Assembly (NCBI GenBank): GCA_028554755.1
Contig: JAPTOF010000006.1
Span: 12,642,501-12,706,500 of the forward strand
Direction: 5' to 3'
Source of the DNA: Cordia subcordata
Taxonomy: Eukaryota > Streptophyta > Magnoliopsida > Boraginales > Cordiaceae
Length of the DNA: 64,000 bases
Within the stretch, counting starts at the first letter, position 1; each line of letters opens with the position of its first letter. The translations under genes and the position numbers were made by a program. The notes under the pieces are model-generated. The model worked only from the letters and a program-made list of their open reading frames with translations, was not told the origin of the DNA and searched no databases. This document shows positions 1 through 12,738 of this stretch, piece after piece.

Positions 1-2514
1 AGTATGATCATGGTAAATTTCATGCTCATGAGTGGCATGCACTGTTTTCGTCCCCTTCTACCATTTCTGAATTAAATAACTTGCTGTTAGTGCTAATCTT
101 ATTGATTTCTTGGTGTAAACAACCACACAACATTTACATTTTTCTTAGACTTTTCATCTGCTCTCTCGTTCTCTTTGCCAATCAACCTTAGCATATATGT
201 AATGCCTAGCCTCGACTTTTGGCCGGTGGCTTTGCTGTCTTTTTCTTTTTTACTTGTTATCTCCATCTTTTAGATCTTATTTTGGAGAGTTTGGCATATC
301 AGAGCTGAAAGAAGGACCTTTATTTTGGAGTCTTAGCTTTTATTTTGGAATTTTGCAGCTGCAAAACCATGTTTTCTCGACTTGGTTTCTCACTCTCTTT
401 GTTACACATTTGGCCATTCATTCCCCCTCTTGATTTGCTTCCACCATAATTGGTGGTTGTCTTTGCTCAAAAAGATTTATTTTGTTAGCCTTGAGGGTCG
501 GTTTGGCTAACTATTTGTCCAAGCTTTCAATGTTTCGTTTGGTGAGCCCCTTTCTCACATTCTTGTTGAGGTTTGTTGGTTTGCATTTTTTATGGCTATT
601 CTAGAGGTTCTCAATCGAGTGTATGACATGCTTTGTAGTGATGTTGTGTAGACTTGAATTGAGCTTCAAGATGCATATAATAAGTGAGCATTTGATATTT
701 GTTGATTATCCTACCTTGTTATTTGTCATGTATTTGGATATCTAATGTAATGTTAACGTACTTGTTGGACCAAATTTAATTGGTCCAACTATGTACTTCC
801 ATGTTCTTTATTTATTTTTTTGTTGGGTATGTACTTCCGTGTTATTTTCATAAATTTTGCTTCGGGTAAAATGCATTAGACACTTTGTGGTCTATTATAA
901 GTATACAACACACTTTTGTGGTACTAAAAGTCATCTTATGCACACCCCCTACCATTCTACACTCTCCTAATGGTGGACATTGATAACCTTGCTTTTGGTG
1001 ATTTTTCTAATTGTTTTTCTTTGTTATTTAAAAACTTATGAATCCGAGACAAGAAGGTTTCGCTGAAACAATATATTTATTTATATTCATCAACATATTT
1101 TTTTCGTTTTAAATTTCTTTAAAAATTATTTTACTATGAATAGCTTTGATGCATCTTTCTGTTTCAATCCAAACGAGCCCTAATACTAAAAAACTTGTAA
1201 AAGACCAAAAGAATGGCGGAACTTGTTGAAGTGCATGTGATGGGCCCATTCACTGTTTTACACAAGAAGATACCACGCTAATGGGTTCCCATGGCTTGCA
1301 AAATGGGCAACTTCTTATGGCCCATAACACCTTTTTTTTATTCCTCATATAGACTAATGGGTTGGGTGGGGTGCCAACCATTATAGTGTTTCGCTTTTTA
1401 TGTTTTATTTCTAAAATTTGGTATGCCATTATTTCTTTCCTTCTTATTCTTCTTCGTTTTTTCTTTTTCTTTTTTTTCTGTTTAAAATATTAGAGTAAGG
1501 CGTGAGATGGCACTCTGTGATTATTTCTTTAATTATTTTTACATGTTGTTTCTTTCCTCCATTGTTGATTTGAATTTTTTACTATTAAAATTGATAAAAA
1601 ATTATGATATAAACTAGTTTCTTTACTTTTAACTTATTTTTATATATTACATACATTATAATTTTAAGTTGGGTAACATGTGGTTCTTTTTTCTTCTTCT
1701 TCTTCTTCGCCTTCTTCTTCTTCTTTTTTTTTTCTTTCAATTTAATGCATTTATAATAAGTATAATGGTTCTTTTTTGTTTTTTGTTCTGAGAAATTGGA
1801 GTTATCACATGGCACCTTATGAGTGTTTTTTGTTTAATATTTGAGGTGACTTTAAATTTTTCTACTTTAATACATGGGTGAGGTGTCACATTCTTCTTTA
1901 ATTTTTTTTATATATCTTGTTTCTTTTCTTAATAGCTAGGCTCAATTTTTCACTATTGATAAATTAATAAAAGGAGTTCTAAAGAATTGCTTTTTAAATT
2001 TCAATATTTCAATTTTTAAATCTCATGAATATTTAAATTAAAATAAATGTTAATTAACCTTCAATCACCTAACTATTTAAATCACACAAAATATAAATAA
2101 AAAATATATAACTCCCACAATATCATGTGACTCCGTATGCTACTATGCTATGAAGAAGATTAACAAATGTGTCACCTTCGTACTTGTGCATACTACTGTT
2201 CACAGTTCACATTACCGCTCCATAATGGAAATAAATTAATTAATTTGATTATTTTTTAATAGCTTCATGCTTCACCATTGCTTGGCTCTTTACATCATTT
2301 TCTTCTTAACCATTAGGTTGGTGCTTAAGAATTCATTTTTCTTTTTCCATTATCATGCATTACATCATCAACAGACTGGCATGCCCATATTTAGTAAAAC
2401 TTCCAAATATATTTCTAATAATAAAATTTTCTAATTAATCGACGCATTTATTTACTTTCCAAATTTCGGTACATCAGCGCCTTGCAATCTTTAGGAGTGG
2501 TTGGCATGTTTGAT
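1..2514. other. AT-rich intergenic DNA, no gene seen
   Basis: No open frame here resembles a protein family on either strand. The stretch is T-rich on the plus strand, with a (CTT/TTC)n microsatellite at about 1687-1737. The small minus-strand lysine-rich frame there is only this microsatellite translated. I see no LTR ends, tRNA or other RNA gene. Confidence 0.6.
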
Positions 2515-2517
2515 TAA

Positions 2518-2746
2518 GGACTCATTTGGATTGGCTTTTTTTAAAAGTATTTTTTTAATAGCTTTTGAAAATTTTTTTAAAAAAAAATTAAAAATTCTGA
2601 TTTCTAAAAAAAGTTGTATTTGAGGGTTTTTTTTTTTTTAATTTTAGCTTTTTTAAAAACAAAATTAAATAGTTATTACAAATTTAGTATAATTTTTTCA
2701 TAAAAAAAATACTTTTTCGTAAAAAAAAATCAATTCAAACAGGCCC
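2518..2746. mobile_element. Tourist/PIF-Harbinger-like MITE with TAA target duplication
   Basis: The element begins GGACTCATTTGGATT and ends AATTCAAACAGGCCC, an imperfect terminal inverted repeat. It is flanked by TAA at 2515-2517 and 2747-2749, the 3-bp duplication expected of PIF/Harbinger-type elements. The 229-bp interior is almost only A and T runs with no coding capacity. Related copies lie at 36891-37121 and 53627-53848. The superfamily is inferred from target-site length and TIR style. Confidence 0.6.
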
Positions 2747-3589
2747 TAAATATCATGCCACCCAAATCCCAAAAACCAATTTGAATTTCAAAGCATCTAA
2801 AGTTGGGCTATCAAAAGTCATATCAGATTACCATATTTGCCTCTCTAATTGTAGAGTAACAAAATCAAACACCATGTGTATGCACCTTTTAATAACACTC
2901 TTGTCATTGTGTTTCCAGATGCAACTCATATGGAAATTTTGCTTACATATGAAAGTTTTTCTTTTTCTTTTTTTTGTTTTTCCTGCAATTAAAATGGCAG
3001 AGATTTCTGAACAAAATCAACCCAAAAGTCAATGAATATCCACTAAGATACGGGGACCAAATCGAAAGATCTTTCCATAAGCAACCCTTTTTGGTTGGTA
3101 CAAAATCTGAAGCCTTTATACGTATAAGCACTTTTATTTGGTAAGTGCTTTTATTGTGGACTCAGAGAAATATGTATACTGTCCACTGTGAAAAATCATT
3201 AGCTTTCTCGGACAACACCCCCTCCATGCAATTATTAGTCTTTAAAGGCTCGAGAAAAAAGGCTATACAAGACTAGGAGTTTATACAAATCAATGCAATA
3301 TTTGAATCCTCAGAACATTTTAAAAATATTTATAATAAATTTTCAAATCATTTAATTATTATCTAACCATTTTTGTAATATTATATACGTTTCAGTAATA
3401 GAAAGAATAATACAAATTAAATTCACAAAATGGTATGAGAAACTTAGAAGAATTTGGATTCTTTTTTCGTGAATTTTTTTCCTAGTAACTAAATGTTACA
3501 TTTTAGTCCCTTAAATTTAAACAGAATAATATAGACTATGCCATATATAATATTTTGTATCACATTGCTCTAGAAAGTTGGAGAGAGAG

Positions 3590-4514
3590 GGAAAAACAAA
3601 GGAGGAGAAATTGAATTTTTTTTTTTTTAAGGAAAGAGAGAGAAGTTAGAAAAGTGCTTATCTTTTTGAGGTTTTGTGAGTTTTCCATTGGAGGAAGTGA
3701 AGATTGAGTGCTCTTTTTGAAATTTAAGAAGGTTGGTTTCGTTTAGGGTAACTTTTGAAGTTCCTTTTTCTTCTAATAATTATGGCTACTTTCTCCAATG
3801 CCTTTTCACTCTCTTGCTTAACTTGTCTGTAATGCTTGTTTGTTGTTCCATGTTTGACCACAAAAGACAGCTAACAGAGAAAAAACATAATTATGATTTC
3901 TGCATTAAGTTTGGCTCAATGGCCTGTGAATTTTGAAGGTTTGGATCTTATAACGTTATAATATTACGAAAAATTGACAAGTCCTTACTTCTGAGTCTCA
4001 AGGAGTAAGTGAACATTTTACTTTTATTCAAACGTTGCACTGATTGTGCCTGTAATTTCTTATTTGTTCTGTGGGTGAGACGTTTGAAATCCATTTTTGA
4101 AAACAAATTATTTAATTTATTTTATTTTTTAAATCTGTTTCTTTCTATGTCACCATTTTGTCTTGTAATACAGTTCTTCACGAGGTGGTGTCAGACTAGA
4201 AAAATTTTGCTCCCATAACTGAAGGAGAAAAAAGGAAAAAAGGAAAAAAGAAAAAAGAAAAAAGAAAAAAAGAATCTAATCTTTATTCTGCATTATTTTA
4301 AGGTTTGGACAAACCTCTTGAGTTCACACTTCAATGTTATTTTCAAGAGTCTTCACATTGTACTCTCTCTGTGTGCACGCACAGAACAGAGGCTATTACA
4401 TCTTCAAAATTTTTTTTAGAGTGTTTGTTTTTAAGGTATATTGTTAGTAGAGAGTATTTTAACCTTGTACTTTTTGTTTCTTGATTAGATTTGTGTTAGC
4501 AAAAAGTGAGAAAA
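3590..4514 (+). promoter_or_regulatory. Probable 5' UTR with a leader intron for the IQD gene
   Basis: A GA-rich stretch at 3575-3730 reads like a plant leader. It is followed by a plausible GT donor near 3731, and a T-rich stretch ending in AG at about 4488-4489, just before the start codon at 4515. The small frames inside have no recognisable similarity. That this is a 5' UTR intron is inference from base composition and splice-like sites; transcript data would decide it. No clear TATA box was identified. Confidence 0.3.
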
Positions 4515-6793
4515 ATGGGGAAAGCTACAAGGTGGTTGAAGGGCTTGTTGGGTATGAAGAAAGACAAGGAAAATGTGGAGAACTTGTCAAATTATGGTGA
4601 AAAAAGGGACAAGAAGAGATGGAGTTTTGCTAAATCTGGGAAAGATGGTGTTGGTGAGATTCCGGGGAATATTCCGGTGATAGAGGCGGCGTGGCTGAGA
4701 TCATATGGTTCTGAGGCTGAGAAGGAGCAGAACAAGCATGCAATTGCGGTGGCCGCGGCCACCGCAGCTGTTGCTGATGCTGCCGTCGCCGCCGCGCAGG
4801 CTGCCGTGGCTGTGGTGAGGCTCACTAGCCAAAGCCATGGCAGAGGTGGTGGTGGCTTGTTTAATTATGGGAGGGAGAAATGGGCTGCCATCAAGATTCA
4901 GACTGTTTTCAGAGGCTTTCTGGTTAGTTTCTTCTTCTTCTTCTTTCTTTTTTTAAAAATTTTGGTTTTTGGTGTTCTGCATACTATCCATGGATGGTTA
5001 CTCTGTATTTGTTATGGGTTCGTTTGGATTAGTTTTTTGAAAAGCGTTTTTCTAAAGAAGTTTAGAAAAGTATATTTTTGAGAGGTTATATATTTTGACT
5101 TTTGAAAAAAGAAAAGATTTTGGAAGAGAAGTAATTTTTCTAAATTGAAAAAGTCAATCCAAATCAGCCATATATTATGTTGCTTTTGTCTTAAGTTTTA
5201 CGCTGAAAATTTCGGTAAACATTCTCCTTTTACATTCTATACTGAATCTGATGCATAGGAACTCGTGAAAATTTGAATCTTGCTTACACTGTTTGCTTCA
5301 AATGTCAGCAAGCTTAAACTCCAATACACTTTAAGTGGAGTCTTATTAATAATTTCCATTCTCATGTTTGTGGATGGCCATTGATTATGTTTCTACTTTT
5401 CTACCAAAATTTTACTTTTCAACTTATTGGTATTCCCTTTTCTTGATATTTTGATAGCTTTGAAATTTGAAAACTGCAATTTGAATTTGGTCTTTGATTA
5501 ACTTTGACGCTTCCCCGTTCCAATCTTCTCGTATAATGTCTGGAAAATGTTCGAACCTCTTTATGACTAATTCTGTGCTAATCAGGATAATTTTCTGTTT
5601 GTGGGGCAGTTTACATTTTCTACCAAGGTTACATCAAGTTTAACTTTACAATACCTATTCTATTCATATTATTTTGTCGTTTTAATACTAGTTTACTTGC
5701 CCAGCTTTTAGACATTTAAAAGTACTTTTTTTTGTGAGTTCAAAAGCCAAATCTAACTTGTTTGGCCCACAGTGCTTTTAAAAGCCGAAACTAAAAAATG
5801 CTGAAAAACCAAAAGCTCCAATTTGAGCCCAGTGTTTTTGTGCTGCCTTGTCGATTTGGAGATATAATCCTGCAGTTTCCGAGTGATACAATTTTGTCTT
5901 CTTGGCCAGGCGCGGAAAGCACTCAGAGCTCTGAAAGGACTAGTAAAGTTGCAGGCTCTTGTTAGAGGCTACCTTGTGAGGAAACGAGCTGCTGCAACTC
6001 TACACAGTATGCAAGCTCTATTTAGAGCTCAGGCAGCTGTTCGGTCCCAGAGAGCTCGGCGTTCCATGACCAACGATTACAGATACCCACCAGAAATGAG
6101 AGCCCGAAAATCCACTGTAAGAATATGTTGACATTGGTACAAAATTACACAGCTTGATGATACTGGAGTTTAATGCTAATTGGTAATTCTATTTGCTGGT
6201 TATAGGAAAGATTTGATGAATGCAGGAGTGAATTTCACAGCAAGAGACTCTCTGCGTCTTATGAACCTTCGTATGCATTTGATGAGAGCCCCAAAATCGT
6301 GGAAATAGATACTTACAAGCCCAGATCAAGGTCCAGGAGGATCAACACTTGCATGTCTGAATATGGTGACGAACAGCATTACCAAGCCATCTCATCGCCT
6401 CTTCCGTTTCCAGTCCCTGCCCGGATATCCGTCCCTGATTGTCGCCACCATCAAGATTTTGACTGGAGCTTCTTTGGCGATGACTGTAAGTACGCGACAG
6501 CCAATAGCACTCCTAAGTTTGCAAACTCTGGACGGTCTAATGGCCCGGCTACACCAGCCAAGAGCGTATGTGGTGACAGCTTCTACCGGCCTTACTCCAA
6601 TTACCCTAGTTACATGGCAAATACTCAGTCCTTTCGTGCTAAGCTGAGGTCTCAAAGCGCTCCGAAACAAAGACCAGAGACCGGGCCGAAGAAAAGGCTT
6701 TCACTGGATGAAATTATGGCGTCGAGAAGTAGCTTTAGTGGGGTTAGAATGCAGCGTTCATATCATCATGTTCAAGAAGACTTGGAATACTGA
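4515..6793 (+). CDS. IQ67-domain (IQD) calmodulin-binding protein, 3 exons, 400 aa
   Basis: Exons are 4515-4922, 5910-6116 and 6206-6793, all joined in phase 0 with GT-AG introns. IQD proteins are plant calmodulin-binding scaffolds that act mainly at microtubules, plasma membrane or nucleus. The start [13 protein letters not shown] is the usual basic N-terminus. An Ala/Val-rich helix lies near residues 75-105. The IQ67 domain spans about 119-186, with repeated IQ-type motifs ([16 protein letters not shown], then [17 protein letters not shown], then [17 protein letters not shown]). The exon 1/2 junction falls inside the first IQ motif, a conserved IQD feature. A DUF4005-like C-terminal block ([17 protein letters not shown]) lies near 347-363. 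The first ATG in frame is at 4515. AATAAA at 7023-7028 is a likely polyadenylation signal. The gene looks intact; I do not assign a member number. Confidence 0.93.
5016..5170. mobile_element. Small Tourist-like MITE in IQD intron 1
   Basis: The left end GGGTTCGTTTGGATTAG mirrors the right end, which reads GGCTGATTTGGATTGAC on the opposite strand. TAT occurs at 5013-5015 and 5171-5173, a probable 3-bp target duplication. The interior is non-coding. It resembles the element at 53627-53848 in its termini. Confidence 0.45.
5700..5835. mobile_element. Fragment of the 'GTTTGGCCCA' MITE family in IQD intron 1
   Basis: This stretch matches the left part of the MITE at about 13637-14010 in order and wording (CAGCTTTTAGAC, then GTGAGTTCAAAAG, then TTGTTTGGCCCA, then GCTGAAAAACCAAAA). 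It lacks a matching right end, so it is a truncated copy. It ends about 75 bp before the intron acceptor. Confidence 0.45.
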
Positions 6794-7059
6794 TGATGGC
6801 TTTCGACTTGAAAGACTTGGTAGATAATGGCTTCATGTGTAGAGAAGATTCACAACTAATACAACATTTTCTCTATGCTTTGCTTCTCCAGTGGACTTTG
6901 CATAACACCTATATAGGATAAGAGCCAAAAAAAAGCCTCTGTAAATTCTTTTCAAAGTGACTCAAGTCTTGCCTCATCAATGAAATGAAATCTATTTGAA
7001 TCCATCCATCATCCATGTACTAAATAAAGCTTCCCATGTTTCTGTCCCTGTAAATACTA

Positions 7060-9588
7060 TCTGTCTTTTCGAGTAATTCTAACTCTAATATCTCCGGTGT
7101 TATTGAAACTAATAGCCTCGAGTTTGTTCGGGATTTTGATTTGGAGTTAGTCAACCTTACACTGGACAGTTGAGCATCGTGTGCAGGATGCACGTTGCTT
7201 TCTTCCGGAGGCAGGTCCTTGATGTGTTCTTTGTGTACCTAAGAGCGTTAACGGGACTACTGATTGGCTAGTTAAAAATGTTTGACTTGATTCTCTTCCA
7301 CGAGATTGGGTTGTTGTCCCTCTTTTGAGTTTTTTTAATATATTAAACTATTTCTTATGTAACAAAGGATATTGCTTAATATTAATAAATATTTTTGTTG
7401 TTTTTGGTTGAAAGAAAAGAAAAAGTAAAATGAGGGCTTTAAGAGAAGGAAGAAAACTAAAGACAAAGGAGGCTCGTAAAGTTATGATACTAAAAATATA
7501 CTTTCAGTATTGTGAATTGTTGATGAGTTACGAGAAAATAATAATATAAATAATTTATAATCGTTGAATCTCGTTTTTAAATTACATACTAAAGCACTAT
7601 TCTCACTCACAATTTTAAAGATATATAGAACTACACAAAAGCTAGTTTTCATATCTCCTTTTCTTTCCTCAAAGGAGATAAAAGAAAGGGACATTTTATT
7701 ATTGAAATGCACGTAAAGCTCTCTCTTAACCCACTACTAAAGTGTGAAACTTCCATGTAAGTTCTCGTCCCACACTATCCCAAGCTAACAAAATAAAATT
7801 TGGATTTCTTCTTCACATTGACTTGGGGGCACTAATTTCAGTTCCCTTTAATTTTTTTTTTGTTGGATATATTCTTTTTTATTTTTTAATTTTTAATTTT
7901 CTTTTGTTTTTTTTTGGTCAGACAAAGTTTGGATCTAAATCAATTTTCGTGTCACACACGAATTTATTCCTTGTGCTTGTCCAAGAATATTCTCTTGCAT
8001 CATCAAGGTGTTAACAGTTGAAAACAAATTGTGTGCTGCAGATTCAAATTTTCAATTGTCTTCATCCCTATGCCGTTACCAATTTAAACATTTTTTTGAG
8101 TTGAAGTAATGATTATTTTAAGACATGTCAGGCTTTTATAATTTATTAGCTTACCCGTAAAATGAAATTATCCCAAGATTTAACATATAATTACAGTATA
8201 ATCTGTATGATGTATGAAAAAAAAAAAAGAATTTGGTCTTTATTTATCATTGATGGCTAATTATATGTTTACAATTTCATTAATATTAATCACATGTTTT
8301 AATAAGAAATATTGCCTTAATTGGCACAACTGTTTAAATTGAAAAAGGTAAAATAAAGAATATAAATATTAACCAAAAAAAAAAAAGTAGACTTCTTGAA
8401 GAAAAATACAAACATGTATCATTGATTAAAAAAAAAGCATGACCTTAATTACTTTTATAAAGTTGAACAGGTTTATACTTATCACCGTTTTATTCTTTAT
8501 TTTGCTTTTTGTATCTAACGTCTATTTATGATGACATGAAGTCCTTGACGTATATATGATGATACGACATACTTATAAGAAAAAGAAAAACACATAAAGT
8601 CATCATAACGTCATATAGTATCCATAACACTACTTCAATGTTTTATTTCTTGTTCCTTTTTTCTTTTATTGTTTTCTTATGCTAAATGATAAGGATATTT
8701 ATCTATTAGACGTTTTTGCTCTAATAACAATTTGGTTGACATGAGAAAAAGTTACAAGAGGTTAGATAATTTAGAGAGACCAATGCGCTGCCAACAAAAT
8801 AAACTTACACTCTTAATCTCTAGTTCGGTTGAAGGTAATCGCTCGATCTGAGCAAAACTTTTAAATATGAGAATTTTGGGTGAGTTATTTTAACCTTTCA
8901 CCGGTATAGTATTTATATTCTATGAGTATTGTAAAGATTAAATCATACTTGAAGTCCGATTAAGAGTTTTTTACTATAGCCTAAACAAGACCTGATTTGG
9001 GAACCCTTGCTTCAATCTCAATATATTTGGTCCTATTGGGTGGAAGAAATCTTGAGTCCGACTAAATCGGTAATCTTGTGGTTGATCGAGCTAGTATTCA
9101 TCTCACGTTAGTAAATATCAAGATTAGTAAGAGTTAACCTTTTTGTAAAATTTACCTATTGACAAATAATGTGCAAACACCACGTGAGATAACACAAAGC
9201 AGGGTAGGACTAAGAAGCTATTGGTGGGAAAAAATGCATCTTTAAATTTCGTGTCAGTAATGATTAGTACTTATTTGATTTGATTGATGTGTATGGGAGA
9301 TTCATTTCTTGAAAGTTGTAGCAATTTTCCTCATCATTGTCATCACATCATTATTAAACCCCTAAAATAAAAATTAAAAATTAAAAATTAAAAACAGGAA
9401 CCTCTTTTGAGTCTTCGAATGCTTAGCCAGCAAACCAACACAAACCCCCCCGGGCCCCAACCCCACCCCTCTCTTGTGACAGGCAGGGCATCATAATCTT
9501 CCCCAGCCATACATCATCAACATTTACTTCGTGCAGTGTGTCTCTATAACATCTCTATCCTTTTCTGTCTAGCCTGCCTTCAAAAACA

Positions 9589-9619
<31 letters not shown>

Positions 9620-10264
9620 TTCTGCCATAAAAAAGAGAGTTAAAAAAAAAATATTTTCCCATAATTAGCCCCATTCTCAGATGTCTTTGTGACATTTTGG
9701 TCCAATTCATATATTTTCCTCCTTGTTTTGTAGTATATGAAAAGATTTGAATTTTGCCCTTCTCAACTTGTTGAAAATGAAATTGGACTTATTTATACGT
9801 GTTATGGAGTGTTGTACAATTTACCGAAACAAATTTATTGGTGTTATATAGTACAATCTTTAAATTTCTTATATTATTATAAGTTCGTTTTTAAAAAAAT
9901 TTTCCACTAACATTTATAAGTTAGACTTCAATTATTTATCATGTACTAACTAATTAATACTTTTGAATACCCTCCTAGACTCATGGACAAGAGACAGCAC
10001 ATGAAAGCAATGCCTAAATGGTCAAACCCGCAAAAATTTATAAATTATTTTTCTTGCAATTTGACAAGTAAAAAGCTACTCATATTATTATAACATATTA
10101 TTAAGATCATAATCTCACAATTATAAGCTATCTATAATATTATAATTAAACTGATAATTTATAATTATTAATCTTACTTATGATATTTACATTAGGATTA
10201 GATCCATTTACTGTTCAGATCATTAATGCAAAAATATATATTTCTTTTTTTTGGTGGTGATCGA
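7060..10264. other. Intergenic desert, no gene seen
   Basis: After the IQD polyadenylation site no coding region is recognisable. At 9440-9475 there is a C-rich tract (a run of seven C, then GGGCCCC and CCCCACCCC) in an otherwise AT-rich setting, followed by an ordinary (TA)n near 9590-9611. The stretch 8760-9200 is less AT-rich and could be an old repeat, but I could not match it elsewhere in the window. Confidence 0.5.
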
Positions 10265-11165
10265 AGAAGTATTTTGAAGGGTAAATTTCACAATCAGTCC
10301 CCATTATTTTTTTTATTTTTTCAAAGTGGTCCTTATTATTTTAAAATGTTCAAATTAGTCCTTAATATTTCATAAATGTAGTCAGATTAGTCTTTATTAT
10401 TTAAAAAAATTATATTATTCCCAATATTTCACAAAATTAGTCAAACTAGTCCCCATTATTTGAAAAGAATTCATACTAGTCGTCAGTATTTTACAAACTT
10501 ATTTAAGTTAGTCCCTGTTTTAAGAAAAAAAATGAATAAAAAAGATTGGAACTAATTTTATTTTCTTTTTTTTATATTCTTAGTTGATTATAATACCTTG
10601 AACTTTTGTACTGTGAATTTCATTATAGAATAATTTTTAGACAATAAAATTTCCTAATTTTCATTAAAAAATTTCAATCAGATGTCTATTGTGTCTTATA
10701 AAAGTTCACAATAAATCCAAATATACAAAGAATGCAATAACTATCATCCAAAATGTTAAATTCCTATTGCTTTTTTTCTTTTTGGTTAGGAATTCTTGCT
10801 TAAAAAAATAGATAATCAGATTTCGTTTTATAGCACAAAGGGTAAGATTGTCAATTATTTTTATATTTGAGGTCATTTGGGACTTTTTGTCAAAACTAAT
10901 GTCCATTCTAATTGTAGGGACCAATATGACCATAATAATTCAATATTGGAGACTTGTATGAATTATTTGAAATAATAGGAATTAAAATTAAGAAATATGT
11001 AAACATTAGAGACATATTTGAATTTAACTCTAACTGTAGGGATTAATTTGACTATAATAAGCAAAATTGAGGACTTATATGAATTATTTATAATAATAAG
11101 GACTAACACAAAAAAAAATGTTAACATTAAAGACTTATTTGAATTTAATTCTATTTTGAACGAGA
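10265..11165. repeat. Degenerate foldback region of inverted 'AGTCCTTATTATTT' units
   Basis: The left half repeats motifs of the form TCAAATTAGTCCTTAATATT at about 40-60 bp spacing (10285-10520). The right half (10880-11150) carries the same motifs in inverted form (GGGATTAATTTGACTATAAT and similar). The arrangement suggests an old foldback or Mutator-like non-autonomous element. Related wording occurs at 50440-51180. No clean termini or target duplication were found. Confidence 0.4.
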
Positions 11166-11901
11166 GAATCTAAACAATTAAAAGAGACGTTAAAAATGAC
11201 ATCACTTACATCACACAAAGGATTAGGGGGAAAAAAAATAAATAATTAACCCCTACAGAACTGGCATGTCTTTTCAGATTCAAACACCAAAAAAAAAAAA
11301 AAAATCTCTTCTCCCAAGGGAACATGAAGGTCTGTTGTGAATGGTTAAAAGGCTTTATGCTGACATCATCATCTTGTCTCTCTCTTCGAGAACATTTTAC
11401 TAAACACAATCATTTTAAATACGTTTTTAAGGATGTAGGATGGGTTTGATAGGCATTAATCTGCACAAAAACCTAGGTTACGTTCATGCAAATCGAGGAC
11501 ATTTATATATATTTATTATTTATAGTCTTATCTATCTATCTAATCTGATCCAATTATAGTTTGAAACTTTTGAATTTTGAAAACAGTGCTTTGTGGATTT
11601 GAGAATTTGAATGTAACGGCTGTTTTTTATTGGTCAAATCCCGCGTTAATCTCCATTAAACTTTGCAGCTAAGGACGCGTTCATGGTCAAATATAATTTT
11701 TCGGCATTCATATTGGGGATCCAAATAAACGGACTCAAAAAGTTTCATGATTCTTTTAAAGTTTTGGGCTCTATGATCGTATTTTGTTAACTATTTTTAT
11801 CATTTCATCGTAATTGTACAAGTGATTTATAATTATTGCAGTTCAATTGCGATCCTATTATGTTAAGAGTAGGTTAATTCAATTAAAAAGATTTTTTTTT
11901 C

Positions 11902-12023
11902 TTTGGTTTCTAAAAGTTATAGATTTGTGTTATTGAAATAGAGTACTTAATCTGAAGTTTATTTTTGGTTTCTAAAAGTTATAGAATTGTGTTCTTAAAA
12001 TAAAGTACTTAATCTGAAGTTTA
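11902..12023. repeat. Tandem duplication, 62-bp unit x2
   Basis: The unit starting TTTGGTTTCTAAAAGTTATA at 11902 is repeated at 11964 with a few substitutions (period 62). Confidence 0.8.
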
Positions 12024-12347
12024 ATTCTAATCCTCATTTTTATGCGTTACTAAGAACGGATAATATCAACGGGAAATACTCAAAAAATATTAATTTTACT
12101 GACCAAAATCATGCTGTCTGAAATTTTACTAACACAACCATTCAATTGCAACAGTCATTTAAAAATTAATTGTCAAGAGACAAGTTCTAAAGAGTACTAC
12201 GTTGTACTGAGAAGGGTTTCTATAGGTTGAGGGAGTTTCGTTGGTTTTATGGCGGATGACTTCATTCGGGAAAAAAAAAAAGGAAAGAGAAAAACTACTA
12301 ATTGGATGTTTGAGAAACTATTTTTCTTTAAAAAAAAAAGAATGTTG

Positions 12348-12738
12348 AGAGTTGTTTGGCTAAGCTTATTTTTAAGTGCTTATAAGCAGTTAGTGCTTAT
12401 AAGCAAAAAATAAATTATAAGTAAGTGATAAATAAGCAGAGATGCATTTTGATAATATGTGTTTATAAGTTGTTGACATGTTTGATAAATAGATGCTTAA
12501 AAGCAGTAATGATAATTAAAGTGGTTAAAAAAATGTCATTAATTAATATTTAAGTTTTTGAAGGGCAAAAATGTAAACACGGTCAAAATTAGATGCTTCT
12601 AAGTTGCCCAAAAAAAAAAGCTAGGTAGGCCTAGCTTATTTTTTACCAGTTTATAAGCTTAGTTACCAAGCATGTCATTTTTGTTTTTTGACGTATAAGC
12701 TAATTTGATTAGTTTATAAGCTTAGCCAAAAAGACTCT
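12348..12738. mobile_element. MITE with 'TTGGCTAAGCTTAT' termini
   Basis: The left end reads AGAGTTGTTTGGCTAAGC, and the right end, read on the other strand, AGAGTCTTTTTGGCTAAGC. Several TGCTTATAAGCA-type palindromes lie inside. There is no open frame. No convincing target duplication was seen, so the superfamily is unassigned. Confidence 0.55.

Noticed and set aside
4592..4825. 77-aa Ala/Thr-rich frame on the minus strand
   Set aside because: Shadow of the Ala-rich stretch in IQD exon 1.
6363..6670. Frames on both strands within IQD exon 3
   Set aside because: Out-of-frame shadows of the IQD coding sequence.
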